From assembly GCF_029784165.1 (NCBI RefSeq), contig NC_073695.1:213371896-213435895 (forward strand): DNA of 64,000 nt, read 5' to 3'. Source of the stretch: Wyeomyia smithii. Its lineage: Eukaryota; Arthropoda; Insecta; Diptera; Culicidae. The number at the start of each line of letters is the position of its first letter. Position 1 is the stretch's first letter. The notes under the pieces were generated by a model, which had not been told where the DNA came from, ran no database searches, and saw only the letters and a list, made by a program, of their open reading frames with translations. Positions 1 through 11,320 of this stretch are shown one piece after another. The translations under genes and the position numbers were made by a program.

Positions 1-753
1 ACAAAAGTTATAAGACGTTCCAGACGGAAAGAAGTGACTAGTTTGTGTTTCTTAGTTTCGACGATTGACTTAATTATAGTGTTACTCTACACCAAAATAG
101 ATTTTTGTTCTGGAACATTTTACAACTCGTAAGTTTTTTTTATTTTCTTTCATAAGTAATGTTGACGTACTCTTGGGTGGAATTAAAACTGTTATATTTG
201 ATACAACTATCAGAAAATTGTTATGTTCCATCCCTAATACTTCAGAGTGCAATAGTTTTTCGTAGTTAGTTTAAAATTGTGTAGTATCATTATCCTCATA
301 CCTCTTTTATCTCCCCTTTCTTTTAGTTGTAACCTCTCTCCATCCAGCCCACCATTATCCAATGTATTGAGCTAGCATTGAAAACTTTCTTGCCTCATCA
401 CAACCTGTCACTCTCGGACACGATTTTGGGATCCGCTGCATTGTCACACAGTAGACATTCATTCATTTTGTTAGAACACAAAAAAAACCTTTTGGAAGGA
501 AAAGGTCAAAATCTGATCATCCCATCATTCGTAAATCCATGTCGTGATCCAGTATTAGCACCCACACTGACGAAACCCCTAAAACCGCAATCAGCCCTAA
601 CTGATATCTCCCTGCTGCTACTCTGCTACTCTAACTACATTGACATCGTTGGATGTTGTGATGTTCTCGAACGGGCTTCCCTGCAATCTGCCCTTCCCCA
701 GCTGCCTCGGGGTGCCAAAGGATAGTGGAAGTGACGAGCTGCTACCGACAGCG
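1..753 (+). other. Upstream flank and probable 5' UTR of the DESI2-type gene
   Basis: No separate gene is supported here. The stretch lies directly upstream of the PPPDE gene and probably holds its promoter and 5' UTR. I could not place a transcription start. An in-frame TAA at 598-600 limits how far the protein could extend upstream. A longer open frame at 378-725 has no recognisable protein features and overlaps the probable UTR. Confidence 0.4.
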
Positions 754-3214
754 ATGGGAAGCCGTGAGCCGGTCATACTCAACGTATACGATATGGTAAG
801 TATTCTTTGCCTCATTGCCACCGGAGGTCTATGAAAGAGACTCAACCCCTACTAGCTCAGCATTCTGTTAGCGCAGCTATTGCTGTGCATAGGAATTTGT
901 TTACTGCGTCTACTGGATTTAATCAAGCAACTTTCGCAGGATGAGTAATAGCGTGCGACGGGTTGTGTTTATGCGAGAAATTGACTACAAAGTCGCAAGT
1001 CGTGCTAATTCAGCAGCTGCCTCTTCTTCTTTTTATTTCTCTATGGCACATTTTTGTGACGATATTTTCTGGTTCTGCTCAGTGATAATCAGATCGAAGA
1101 GTGCTGATAAAGGCGTATTCACGTGCCGCGACAATTGTTCAATTATGAGACGTCTCAAATTGTAAGAAATAATATTTTCAGATGTGAAATTCAACGAATG
1201 TATTAGCACTGTTCTAATTGTAAGGATGTTTATCGAGAAACAATTTAGAAATATTATTTATTAGTGTGCCTTTGAAAGGATACGCATATTAAAATAAAAC
1301 TAATTTGCTTCTTCTGAATGAGATTAGGTTGTAGTTTCGATCATACTTGTGTCAAGGATAAAGAATCCAGCTAAAACTTCAAGCGATCAGTGCAGTGTGA
1401 AATTTATAGAAAAACTCTAATACATTGTTCATTACAATGATTTTTACAATAATTGAAAAAAAGTAATTAAAATTAGTAATTGAAACACTTAAAAATTTAT
1501 TCTTTAAATTTGCGCAGTACTGGATCAACGAATACACAACCTCCATTGGACTCGGTGTGTTCCATTCTGGAGTAGAAGTGTTTGGAACTGAATTTGCCTA
1601 CGGAGGACATCCTTTTCCATTTACTGGGGTGTTTGAGATATCGCCTCGAGATCATGATGAATTAGGCGAACAGTTTCGGTTTCGGTAAGATTCTGTATCT
1701 ATATCTGAATTGAGGGGTCTACTACGAAAGGCTGAAACTCAAAAGGCTGAAACACGGAAGGCTGAAATCACGAAAGGCTGAAAGCTACATAAGGCTGAAA
1801 ACACGAAAGGCTGAATCACGAAAAGCTGAAAAAGCATAAGGCTGAAATTCACAAAGTTCATTTCTAAAAAAACACTCGCGGCCTACGGCCGACTCGATTG
1901 TCCGAGATGTATGCTGTCCTTACTCGCTATCGCTCGTTCGGACTAAATTAGGGGATCACCCCTACGAGTCAGTAGACCTAGGAAAACGAACGCAGAGGTG
2001 ATTTCTGCGGGGGGGCTGCCCCCCCGCAGTGGCCGGCGCTCCCGACGGCGGGTCGCCGGCGCACACTCGCGGCCTTTGGCCGTCTCGCCCTGAATCATCT
2101 AGGAAACGTGTACAAGAGTCAAGTGTGTATAGATTCAAATGCTGCCGAAAATTGATTTTCCATTGCACAAACCAATTAATACTCAAACATTGAACTCTGT
2201 CACCTTATAAAGGTTTGTTATCCATGTGTCCGAATTTTTCAACGATTATGATTCAAGTTACAAAAGTTTCAGCCTTTCATGTTTCAGCCTTTCGTTCATT
2301 CAGCCTTTCGTTCATTCAGCCTTTTGTGCATTCAGCCTTTCGTTATGGAACATACTTTTCAGCCTTTCGAGTTTCAGCCTTTCGGGTTTCAGCCTTTTGA
2401 GTTTCAGCCTTTCGTTACTAACCCGAATTCGAATTGAGAGTGGTACGTATATGGTTTTTTCTAGACAAAGCATACAAATTGGATGCACCGATTTTACCGA
2501 GGAGGAAGTTCGACGGATAGTGGAAGAGCTGGGAAACCAGTTTCGGGGTGATCGGTATCACCTGATGAACAACAACTGCAACCATTTCTCCGGTTCATTG
2601 ACACAGGTGATGAAAATTGTCATAGAATCAAATTATTGTTTGTGAATTAAGCGTCTGTTATTTCGTTTCAGATTCTCTGCGGACAGGAAATTCCCAGCTG
2701 GGTAAACCGGTTGGCACACTTCAGTTCATGTGTACCTTTTCTTCAACGCTGCTTACCGAAGTAAGTTTCCTTTCCAAAAAATGTTTAATTCCATGCAAAA
2801 TATTTTATAAATTGTTGGGAATTAACTATGGCTTTTTATAGCCATTAACGACACACGCTTGAATTTCTGTATTTTTCATCATATTTGGTAGGACACTAGT
2901 CTTCATAGTTAATAATTTTTGACCAATAAATTCATAAATTCAGTTTATCATACAATTATTTTGCGTGTTTCCAAACGAAACGACATCTAGGATCCCATTC
3001 TCTTCAGATTATCCTTGCAAGCCCTGAATCTTCCCTAACAATGATATAGCGCACCTTATAGACAATATGTTTATAGTTTGCAGTATGGGAAAACCAATTT
3101 TCGTAACTGACATTCTACGCCATTGTCTACCGCAGGGAATGGCTAACGCCCAATGCCTTACAACAGTCGATAGCCGCCGTGCAGGACCGTGACTCGGATT
3201 CCAGTCCATTTTGA
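754..3214 (+). CDS. DESI2: PPPDE-domain desumoylating/deubiquitinating isopeptidase, DESI2-like (5 exons)
   Basis: Coding exons read as 754-795, 1518-1684, 2465-2606, 2672-2760 and 3136-3214. All introns have GT donors and AG acceptors, and the phases join without a break. The product is 172 aa, close to vertebrate DESI2 (about 194 aa), and is one PPPDE papain-like domain. The family's catalytic pair is visible: His30 in GVFHSGVEV and Cys108 in NNNCNHFS. ILCGQEIPSWVNRL and a C-terminal EWLTPNAL segment are also typical. The family removes SUMO or ubiquitin from substrates, and DESI2 is mainly cytoplasmic; the exact activity here is inferred. I prefer the ATG at 754 because it puts 14 residues before the conserved YWINEY, as in vertebrate DESI2. 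An in-frame ATG at 661 would add 31 residues. Intron 2 contains a foldback element. Confidence 0.9.
1714..2430. mobile_element. Foldback-type element with inverted arrays and a GC-rich hairpin core, in DESI2 intron 2
   Basis: Eight copies of the motif AAGGCTGAA lie at 1728-1846, spaced about 16 bp apart. Nine copies of the reverse complement TTCAGCCTT lie at about 2267-2418. The outer ends also match as inverted repeats (ACGAAAGGCTGAAACTC at the left, its complement at the right). The roughly 420-bp core is strikingly GC-rich against the AT-rich intron. It holds hairpins at 1879-1891, 1950-1963, 2005-2029 (11-bp stem with seven G and seven C), 2032-2060 and 2070-2082. Two 24-nt direct repeats, at 1873-1896 and 2064-2087, differ at a few bases. 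The layout resembles Drosophila FB foldback elements. No transposase is visible, and a target duplication is not clear (GAATT lies near both ends). Confidence 0.7.
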
Positions 3215-3326
3215 GGATAGCTTATAGCGAAAACTAGTAATAGCATAGTGGATGATAACAGCAGGTCCGGTGTTTCCACCGTTGGAGCGGCAACCGATAA
3301 AAGGAACCTTCCGTCATCTAGTGACA

Positions 3327-3332
3327 AATAAA
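3327..3332 (+). terminator. Candidate polyadenylation signal of the DESI2-type gene
   Basis: AATAAA sits 113 bases after the stop codon and is followed by an A-rich tract. It is the first canonical signal downstream of the last exon. Confidence 0.5.
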
Positions 3333-4540
3333 AAAAGAAAAAAAACAAAACCTGCGCGACTTCCTAAAGGTAATTCGTTGAGAGTCGGTAGCGAATTTCA
3401 GTAGTGTAATGTTGTTTGATTTTCTCATAATTAAAGAAACTCATTTTAAAAATGATGAAAACTTGTCGACATGCTCGTGTATGTGTTTTCACTATGTATT
3501 TTTTTCTTGCTTTCACTCACGCTAAACCAAATGAATAATTTGATTTATCTACTGTATTTTAAGTTCCAGTTCGAAACGCAGTCTTTCGAAATGTTTGCGA
3601 ACTGTTTAAAATTTTCACCAGCTGATATTAACAAAACTAAAGTTGTACTCAGAAGAGTAAGCAAATATACATATAGTTGTAAATTAACCTTCGAGAAGCA
3701 GACGAGATAATAGTATTTGTTTCAAAATAAAATAATATTAACAACAGATTGACAAAAACTTAAGTATAAGCATGTGAAATGTGTAATAAATAGGTATCTA
3801 ATCGAAGTTTGGAGAAAGTCTATATTAAACCAGAATGGAAATAGTTCAGCGAACAAAAGTTAAAAATAATACTGTTTTAACGGCAACTAAAACTATAAAC
3901 CACAGTTTACCGGGTTAGTTAATCGGGACGGAGCCCCGGATAAAAAGCAAGCTGAGGTAACAAGCACACAGAGTTTATTCGAAACCCAATCTACTAGAGT
4001 GAGTATGCAGCAAATGTAGTTGAAGTGATTGACCATAAAAATCAACATTATTTGTACAGATCCTCCTTTTAAATACTGAAATATTAACAATATGTTAAAA
4101 GTCTGTAGGCTAGGGAAAATTACCGTAACGTTAGCCATAATGGATGGATTCCTAAGCAGTTAATGGGATGCTTTCATTGTGTTTCAATTTTACACTGATT
4201 GCCCTTTTCGAACTAACAATTAACTGTAATGACATCAAATAAACGAAAAGTATTTATGAAGTGAGTGGTGCCATTAAGAAGATGCAGTTGTTTTAAGCGG
4301 AATCTATGTAGAACAATTATAGAGGATGCTATATCTTCTAAACTTGTGACGAATATTTATTGCAGGTCTCTCTCATCTGACATGTAGTCGTGTGATATAG
4401 CTGATGGTATTTATTATTTTGATCAATAATATCAGTGAAGTATTCAGCCTACGTAATATTACGCCAGTTGGCGATTCTGTACCGATAGGATCAGACCATT
4501 TTTACACATAGACAGAAATAGTTCTCTTTCCAAACATTTT
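3333..4540. other. Intergenic, no gene seen
   Basis: AT-rich DNA without supported coding exons. A stretch at about 4088-4138 resembles about 3060-3120 in the last DESI2 intron (both start ACAATATGTT and contain CGTAAC), which suggests a small diverged duplication or a shared repeat. Confidence 0.35.
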
Positions 4541-4669
4541 AGGGGTCTTCACATCGAGCTCGTATACGAATACCGAGCCGTAAACTGCGTATCTTCTATT
4601 ACTCGTCAATGGAGGTGAGTATTTTTACGGCTGGGTATTTGTTTACGAGCTCGACATAAATCCCCCTTT
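4541..4669. mobile_element. Small palindromic element (MITE-like)
   Basis: The left arm starting AGGGG and containing CGAGCTCGTATACGAATACC is matched by an inverted right arm ending CCCCT. The arms run about 4541-4584 and 4624-4669, with mostly paired bases around a roughly 40-base loop. There is no coding capacity. The target duplication is not clear. Confidence 0.55.
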
Positions 4670-5291
4670 TATACTTTTACCTTGTATTACTTGCCAACGT
4701 TTTTTAGTCGAGTTAACACCTATGTTCACAGGAATATGAAAATCGACAACAACAAACAACAGCCCCGTAAGGTGATATTTTTTGAATTTTATTTATCTGC
4801 ACACGACTTAGTAGGGAACTAACCGGAGTGAGAATAGATCGGTGTCAGATACAAATCTCTAGTATTATCAAGACTAAATACTACAAAGTTCAAACTTGAA
4901 TGCTAACGAAATCTCTTGAAAAGCAAAACAGGTTCTCCTTTTGTATAAAATAATTCTATATTTCCAACCAACTAGAACAACAATGCCATTTTTCTCCAAC
5001 TTCTGTTTTTATAACTGAACACCAGCGAAATGAATAAATATATTATTCGCGAAAAGAAAATCTGGATGCATCTGAAAATTGGGTATCCGAAAGCTATTTT
5101 CTGTCCACAATCTCCTGCATTACAATCTCAACTACTAACGCTAGTAGTTTACTGCCCTAAAAAAGTAAGTATTTAAAGGGGTGTATTATGGTTAATCTCT
5201 GCAGATAGGGGTACGCGAATGTCCACGGTGAGGGAAAGAGGGTAATGATAATATCCACGCGGACGCGATCATGTTTGGTTTCACTCTTTTG

Positions 5292-5455
5292 CTCTTTGAA
5301 TGCTCATAAGGCTATATTTTGTCAAGGAGGCAGAATTCGAACAAGTCATATATGAAGCTTTTGTAGACACTCTATCTTTAAAGTTTGTCATTGTAATGTT
5401 GAAATTGCTTATTCTGCCTTCTTGACAAAATACAGCCTGATGAGCATTCAAAAAG
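5292..5455. mobile_element. Palindromic MITE with TIRs of about 45 bp
   Basis: The left arm (CTTTGAATGCTCATAAGGCT and onward) and the inverted right arm (AGCCTGATGAGCATTCAAA) pair over about 45 bp with a few mismatches, including TTTTGTCAAG on the left and CTTGACAAAA on the right. The centre is about 75 bases and non-coding. Confidence 0.6.
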
Positions 5456-6019
5456 TAAAAAAAGCCTACAGCTGCCCTGGTTTTAGAACAGTAGTCAACT
5501 GTATTTGAGATAAACATGGCCTTATCGTTTTTTTTTCTTCTGGGAAGGTTCTTTAGATATGTCGAGCACATGTTGAGAACTATTCAAAGATCTTGGGTAA
5601 TGTACGAGGGGTGAGAGTAAATGAGTAAATTTGGGGTTTTCCGAGTTCTTTTGAGATTGAAAAATGAAGAACAAACTTGAGTAACTCTCGTGTCTTTGAA
5701 TATCCATCCTCAAACCTTCTCCCAACCGCGAATATTAATATGAATGTTACTCGGTCTTACCGCTCATATATTTTGAAGAAGAATACTTCTCTCAGGAAAT
5801 GCGGCTACATAGGGATGTGAAATGAAAATCTAAAACCTAAAAAAGCGAAAAATATGTCCAATTTCAAATGCTAATAAATCGGTTAGTATTCGATGGATTT
5901 CCTTTGTTCTTGCAGCAATAGATTGGAAAATCTTCTAAGATTCTTCCCGAAATAAGAAAATTGTAATCTTATCATTCACACTATTGTACTATTGAAAATA
6001 GTCAAGCCTTGTCAAAACG
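5456..6019. other. Intergenic, nothing recognised
   Basis: AT-rich sequence with no supported exon, RNA gene or clear repeat end. Confidence 0.3.
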
Positions 6020-6440
6020 AAAAATTCGACCTCTGATTGGTCGTTATATGCTTGCTTCCCAAGCACGGTCGACAGGATCATATACCTTGCAATTGAAAAC
6101 ATGCTATTCAGCCTATATAAGAGCCTGTTTCAGCCGGAGCCGCTCATAATAGTTCTAGACAGCGACAACAGCAGTCGTCCTTCCTTAGCAGCAACACTAG
6201 CCCTGTGGTTGGCCACCACGTCTCAGGATCAGCGCGGTTCTTCTCAGCGTGTGTCGCCAGACTGCCATTATTCCCCCCGTGTTGGGGCAGCATGAAGATT
6301 GCCATCAGGAAATCCAATTTTGAAGATCAAAATGCCTTTTCCAAGGCAAATAAACAAGTCATTGAAAGTTAATAATTTTTGTCAACGCAAGCAAACATTC
6401 TGTGTTGCATCCTAGCAATTTAAATCTGTCACACCCGTTG
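6020..6440 (+). repeat. TATA-bearing repeat unit, copy 1
   Basis: The unit contains GATTGGTCGTTATATGC, then CCCAAGCACGG, a TATA box in CTATATAAGAG at about 6113, then GCCCTGTGGTTGGCCACCAC at about 6200, and AATAAA at about 6348. Related stretches occur near 7030-7420 and 23360-23560. The order of CCAAT-like motif, TATA box and polyadenylation signal looks like a small polymerase II unit, perhaps derived from a gene promoter. No conserved protein was found. Confidence 0.45.
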
Positions 6441-6765
6441 AATTTACTGAATGTTAAATAGCTTCCACAGTGCATGTTGTCCGTGTATCTTAATTCCCCA
6501 ATGTTAGGGCAGCTCGAAAGTTGTAATCAGTAACCGATTTTGAACCGCAAAATGCTTTTTTTCAAGCCAATTAAAAAAAATAATTGAAGGTTAATAATTT
6601 TCTGGCATCAACACAAGCAGTCATCCTGTGCGGGATGCAATCAAATTCTGTTGTAGTTGTCTAATTTTTACTTTATTTAGTAAACTCCCCACTGTAGGGA
6701 CAGCGCAAAGGCTGCGATCAGCATAACCGACATTGAATAATAAACTGCCCTGTTAGAACGCATTC
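6268..6765 (+). repeat. Degenerate tandem repeat, about 200-bp period, three copies
   Basis: Three successive stretches, starting near 6268, 6492 and 6684, share a CCCC..GT..GGG.CAGC start. The first two also share a downstream block with TTTTGAA, AAAATGC and TTAATAATTTT. Copies are diverged and the third is truncated. The first copy overlaps the end of the TATA-bearing unit, so the array may have arisen from it. Confidence 0.45.
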
Positions 6766-7029
6766 ACAAAAGCAGTTAGTTCGACTATGCAGAGCTAATA
6801 TGAAGTCGATTCAATCAATCAGCATAAACAGAATTTCGTTGTCTCCCAGCTGCCAAGTTGCAACATGATGCAACACCCAAAGGCAAGCAAACGAAATCGC
6901 TTGATGTTACAAACCGCAATAAGATACGGGTTAAAACCGTTACGTGTGTGAGAGCACCATCGGTGTTGATTCGCTGGATACAAAAATCAAATGCGAATTG
7001 TGGAATAATTCGTCTAAAGAACATAAGGA

Positions 7030-7425
7030 AAAGCTAAACCTGAACTGAAAGGCGTGGCCTTTTACGTAGCACCCATCGGCTATAAAAGAGTGTTTCTGGG
7101 AAAACTAGCTACATTCATTAGTCGGAAGGTGAACTGGATGGACCGTCCACAACGTTGACAGCAGTAACAGAATAGCAGCGCAGCGCCTGTGGTTGCCTTC
7201 AAATTAAACAAATCACTTGCCCTGTGGTTGGTCACCACGTCTCAGGCCTCTGCCTCGGGGCGATCGGGTGAGATTTTTGCCGTACATCAGCCGACACTGC
7301 CTCTAATGGAAAAGTTGGATCATTTTGTTCAGAAGAATATTACTGTCGGTAATATTACAGAGCTGCGATTGCATTATATCCGATATGAAATTGAACAATT
7401 GTTCTTTTGAGGACAAATAAAACAC
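7030..7425 (+). repeat. TATA-bearing repeat unit, copy 2
   Basis: GGCTATAAAAGAGT at about 7079 is followed by ACTGGATGGACCGTCC, which matches the downstream part of the unit near 23480-23515. GCCCTGTGGTTGGTCACCAC at about 7218 matches copy 1 near 6200. AATAAA at about 7417 could end a transcript. A short open frame at 7309-7410 has no recognisable domain. Confidence 0.45.
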
Positions 7426-8610
7426 TTAATTTGAAGAGTTAATAGTTTTGGGTACCAGTAGCAGTATGGTAACAGCCTCAGCGGTAGGTGCAGCCGGTAC
7501 TTCCATGAGGCGGATGTTATAAGGAAGTAAATGAAAGCGGCATGGCGAAACAGTTCGGGTGTGCTTAGACGCGCGTCATTTTTCGTTGTTGATATTATTC
7601 CCCTCATGAAACGAAGCGCTTTCGTACGATAGCGGCGGTATTAGCGGTAGATGCATTTGCCAACACTTACTCCAGTAAAGCCGTGTCTAATTTTCAATGT
7701 GAAAACACCTTTCTATTGTGTTGGCCGTGCACATTAGGGCTCTGCCAGGCTAAATGCGAAAAGCGGCGTGAACCGTTTCGCCCGGCCGTAGGTTAATGTG
7801 CAGCCGTAAGTAGAGCTGTGTAAAAGTATTCTACTTCAACCTCGCGGTCGTGGTTTGCACACAACCCTCCTGTGATTTTTTCTTGTTCTCAAGGTAATCG
7901 AGGATGTGAATCATCTGGATATTTCGGAGTAATATTGAGTAAATTAGAGTTACTCCCAAGCTGAGAGAGAGGCGCCAGCTGGCTTTGTTATTATGCTCAA
8001 GAATGTCATCGTCAACCAGGCAAGAAATGTCATTGGGAACCGATAGGCCTGGTGAAATGAAATATGGAGAGTATCGTAGTCGATGTAAATTAATCCAGCA
8101 TTTATTTTTTCAAGATAATTTTTGAAATAAATATTTCTGAAAGATAAATTATTTCTGTTCTATTTTTCGCCTTGGTTTATTTGCAGTCTAATTTCCTTGT
8201 AAATGTGCTCATTTTTTTTTGCTATGGTGATTTAAGCGTATTTACGAAAGCTCTCACTTTATCAAAACCCTTCATATCAATATTTTAACCAACGTCGCTC
8301 AACCATAAATTTAAAATTAAAATACAATTTATTTTTAATTTACAAGTAAATATGACCTTTCACTATGTAATCAATATTCACTGTATTCCTATTTATTATT
8401 TGATATTGACGGTGAAGTTAATATCTGTCGTATTCCCTGATAAATTTTCTACGTCCTACCTTCCCAAAACTAGAACACCGAATGACTCGATCCGCACTCC
8501 TCTTTCGTAACTGTGCATCCGGAAAAGTTGCGATCAAACGCAAAAGTTTGCGTCAATTTTTTTGCTGGTTGCCAATCTCATTTTACATTCGTGCTGTGCT
8601 AATGCATTAT
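7426..8610. other. Intergenic; left arm of a distant inverted repeat
   Basis: No gene is supported. Positions 7946-7980 (containing CTGAGAGAGAGGCGCCAGCT) recur inverted at 9703-9744, so the DNA between could be an old DNA transposon of about 1.8 kb. No transposase was recognised. Confidence 0.35.
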
Positions 8611-8613
8611 TTA

Positions 8614-8817
8614 AGCCTGTAGTACACTCTTTGTCTAATGGTCAAATATTTGACCTTCTGACATAATGGTCAAATTTATTTGACATCATGGTTGTTGTTT
8701 GCCCGTGTTTGGCCCATGTTAAAATTGGAGAGTGACAAACAATTATGTTTGACCAAATTTTTATCTGTCAAAAAGTGACAAATATTTGACGCTTGGTCAA
8801 AGAGTGTAATACAGGCT
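8614..8817. mobile_element. PIF/Harbinger-like MITE, TSD TTA
   Basis: The ends are imperfect inverted repeats: AGCCTGTAGTACACTCTTTG on the left and its near complement ending ACAGGCT on the right. TTA flanks both sides (8611-8613 and 8818-8820). It is 204 bp and non-coding. A 3-bp TWA duplication is the hallmark of PIF/Harbinger elements; assignment without a transposase is inference. Confidence 0.7.
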
Positions 8818-8820
8818 TTA

Positions 8821-10221
8821 GTCATATTAAATCCTACGCAGATGACCAAATTGCATCATACGTATGGATCCGACAATTGATATTAATTTTTTTTTTGACC
8901 TCACTACGGTATCTGTATTCACTACACACATGTATTGTAAAATATGTTGAAGTTTTCTTTAGTAAAATAATATATAACCACCTCCTAACATGATGTAGAA
9001 ATTGGAATAAGCCCAAAGTAAGAACAATAATAATAATGACACCCACAGTATAGATGTAAAACTTATATAGGCGGGATCTTACTAGGCAATGATGGCACAG
9101 TTGATATCGGAAACAATCTGCCTAAATTTTTATTTTTACCTTGAAGGCACTGCTTAAAAGCACTCGCATCAACCACCCAAAAACAATAACACATTGCTGG
9201 TGCCTGTCACTGTGAAATTTAAATTCTTTTGAATTCGTAACATTTATTTGCCTGAAGAGCATTGCGCGGAAGCACCCATCGACTGGACTGGTTATTGTTT
9301 TGAGCTGGTTAACATGCATTGCATACCTTCAATGCATTTGTCCGTTTCCAACCGCCTCTCACGTCGCTGAATTCTATCCACCGCGGTAAAAATAATGATC
9401 AATCGAATGTCGGTGAAAAAAATGTAGACAAATTCCATTGCATTCAACCTTCATTCACATAAGATTATCAGAACTACTAAATCTTAATTGCACGGACGGA
9501 AACTGAATCCATGAATCTACTTTCGCTACATCAAAAATATATTATGATATTCAACCGATATTACAATCATCTCAAGTTTGAACATATTTTCATCAAAACG
9601 AGAGACAGATACGCACGCTGACTTGATTGAAACTATTGTGAGAAATTTTTCCTGCACAAAAACGAAAACGAAGTAGACGAAAACAAAATTGACCTGTCAT
9701 TGAGCTGGCGCCTCTCTCTCAGCTCCCAAGCATAAGAGTAACTCAGATAAAAGCTGTCTTGCCCCTCGGTAATGTAAGATTTCTTTTTCGTTTTCTTTCG
9801 TTAGCAGAGATACTTCCGAGTTTTTTGTTTTAGGCTAATTTAGAAGCATTTTCATAAACTTTAACTCTTTAAGGCACTTACAAGAAAGCTTTTGGGATTT
9901 GTTTTGTCTTTAGTTCCATCCATCTATTCCAGTTTCAGCTAAGTTTGGACTCAATTTCTGCTTCGCTTTTTTCTTTCATTTAGTGCTTCACTAAGCATTT
10001 TAAGATAATCGGAATACCAAGTTTGCTTTAATCGTTTTTCAAAGAAATTCTGCTCTCCCTTTTCTGTTTTTAGTACATTTCTCAGTCCTGAATTTTGGTT
10101 TGATTGTTTTCATTTATAGCTTTTCTGGTCCACCATGAAATAATCGCCAGTATTATTCATGACATTAGTGAGTGATAACCGTAATAACATATTCAGTCGA
10201 TAAAGTGGAATTGAAAACTAA
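8821..10221. other. Intergenic; diverged copy of a T-rich repeat near the end
   Basis: No gene is supported. About 9800-9960 resembles 20800-20940 in the twinstar intron: both contain CAGAGATA.TT, GCTAATTT.GAA and TTTTGTCTTTAG followed by CATCCATC. This is a dispersed repeat of unknown type. 9703-9744 is the right arm of the inverted repeat that starts at 7946. Confidence 0.35.
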
Positions 10222-10487
10222 TAGTGAATTTCTTTATTCCACCAGCTCACCTCGTTTTGACCTGGAAGCGCACTAACTGCTGTCAAAACCCTTCTTTATT
10301 CGCTCGATTTTGACCCAATTGACCCGAAGCGCACTGTAAAATTTGTCAGCTTCAACCCACCACCGCACGTGCTAAGTTCGTAAACAATTATCTGGCATCT
10401 CTTTCTTACTTGCGTCTTAAATGTCGATGACGTTTCATTATTCCTCGGCAGTTTTGCCCGCACACAGTGGAATAAAGAAATTCGCTA
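10222..10487 (-). mobile_element. MITE with TAGCGAATTTCTTTATTCC ends, copy A
   Basis: The right end reads GTGGAATAAAGAAATTCGCTA, and the left end is its inverted partner with one change. A second copy in the opposite orientation lies at 61245-61525. Both contain the same interior (CGCTCGATTTTGACCC, AGTGCGCTTCCAGGTC and complements). TA lies at each border, which would fit Tc1/mariner-type mobilisation. No coding capacity. Confidence 0.75.
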
Positions 10488-10790
10488 ACTGATGAACATG
10501 CAGGCTGTCTAGCGACGGTAGCGACATCGCACATTACTTTACCATTCAGCATGACGAGGGGTTTAATTTGGAGGATATTTCGTGGCACACATGCACAATT
10601 TCGCACACTTCTTTCAAACTGTTTGTTCGTCGTTTGTTAGTCTGTTCTCTGTGCTTGAAAGTAAACGTAATTAAATACAAACATAAGTCATTCGTTAGAT
10701 AAATAAACGCAATATTAGAATTCAAACATTTTCGCATTTTTTCCTGCCGCACTCTGTGAGAATCATAATATTCATATAGGTGACGTCACG

Positions 10791-11038
10791 CACCTGAGTT
10801 TGACAGCTACTGGTAACTTTGTTTACCTCCAGGAGATGCAGTTTGGTTCTCAATTATAGCAAATCTTTTCAATTGTGACCAAAATGTCCTTTAAATGTTG
10901 TACGTGAGGTGCCAGCACACTAAGAACAATTATAAATTTAGCAGCATTTCCACTACGCGCACGATTGCTCCATTAGAAAAAAAGCACAAAGTCCAAAACG
11001 TAAACAAAGTTACCACTAAGTGTCAGAAAAGTGAGGTT
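10791..11038. mobile_element. Palindromic MITE with TGGTAACTTTGTTTAC arms
   Basis: The left arm at 10791-10827 and the right arm at 11000-11038 are inverted repeats of about 36 bp. They share CTGAGTTTGACA (left) and TGTCAGAAAAGTGAG (right) plus an exact GTAAACAAAGTTACCA block. The interior is non-coding. Confidence 0.6.
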
Positions 11039-11279
11039 AAAGAGATTCGGTGAGATAGTCTATTCAATGAAAAGCTAAGTCAGCACTTCAAAACGAAATA
11101 AAAACTGGGTATATGTTACTCAGCATAGAACAACAAGGAACAAGCGTGTAAATTCTCGCCGCATTCAGGCGAACGGCGGGATTACGGGGTTTAGGAGGTA
11201 TTGGTGTACACATTTTACTCGCTAGCTCGCACACAAATGCACAACAACAGCATCGGATAGTCGATGCAGTCCGCCCCGG

Positions 11280-11320
11280 TTGGCCGCAGTCAGTCAGTCC
11301 GTTTCCGTGAGCCGAAAGAG
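11280..11320 (+). promoter_or_regulatory. Possible twinstar initiator and non-coding first exon
   Basis: CAGTCAGTCAGTCC resembles arthropod initiator motifs (TCAGT) and is followed by a good donor, GAGTAAGT, near 11319. A matching acceptor, TTTTACTTGCAG, ends at about 11925, 42 bases before the twinstar ATG. A 5' UTR exon here is inferred from these signals only. Confidence 0.3.

Noticed and set aside
378..725. 115-codon open frame upstream of the DESI2-like gene
   Set aside because: Low-complexity, no domain, and it overlaps the probable 5' UTR and the first exon in another frame.
1962..2186. Minus-strand open frame in the GC-rich foldback core
   Set aside because: Its length follows from high GC content and hairpins; no start context, domain or splice support.
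2226..2645. 139-codon open frame spanning the inverted array and DESI2 exon 3
   Set aside because: It reads through repeat units and intron; only 2465-2606 is coding by homology.
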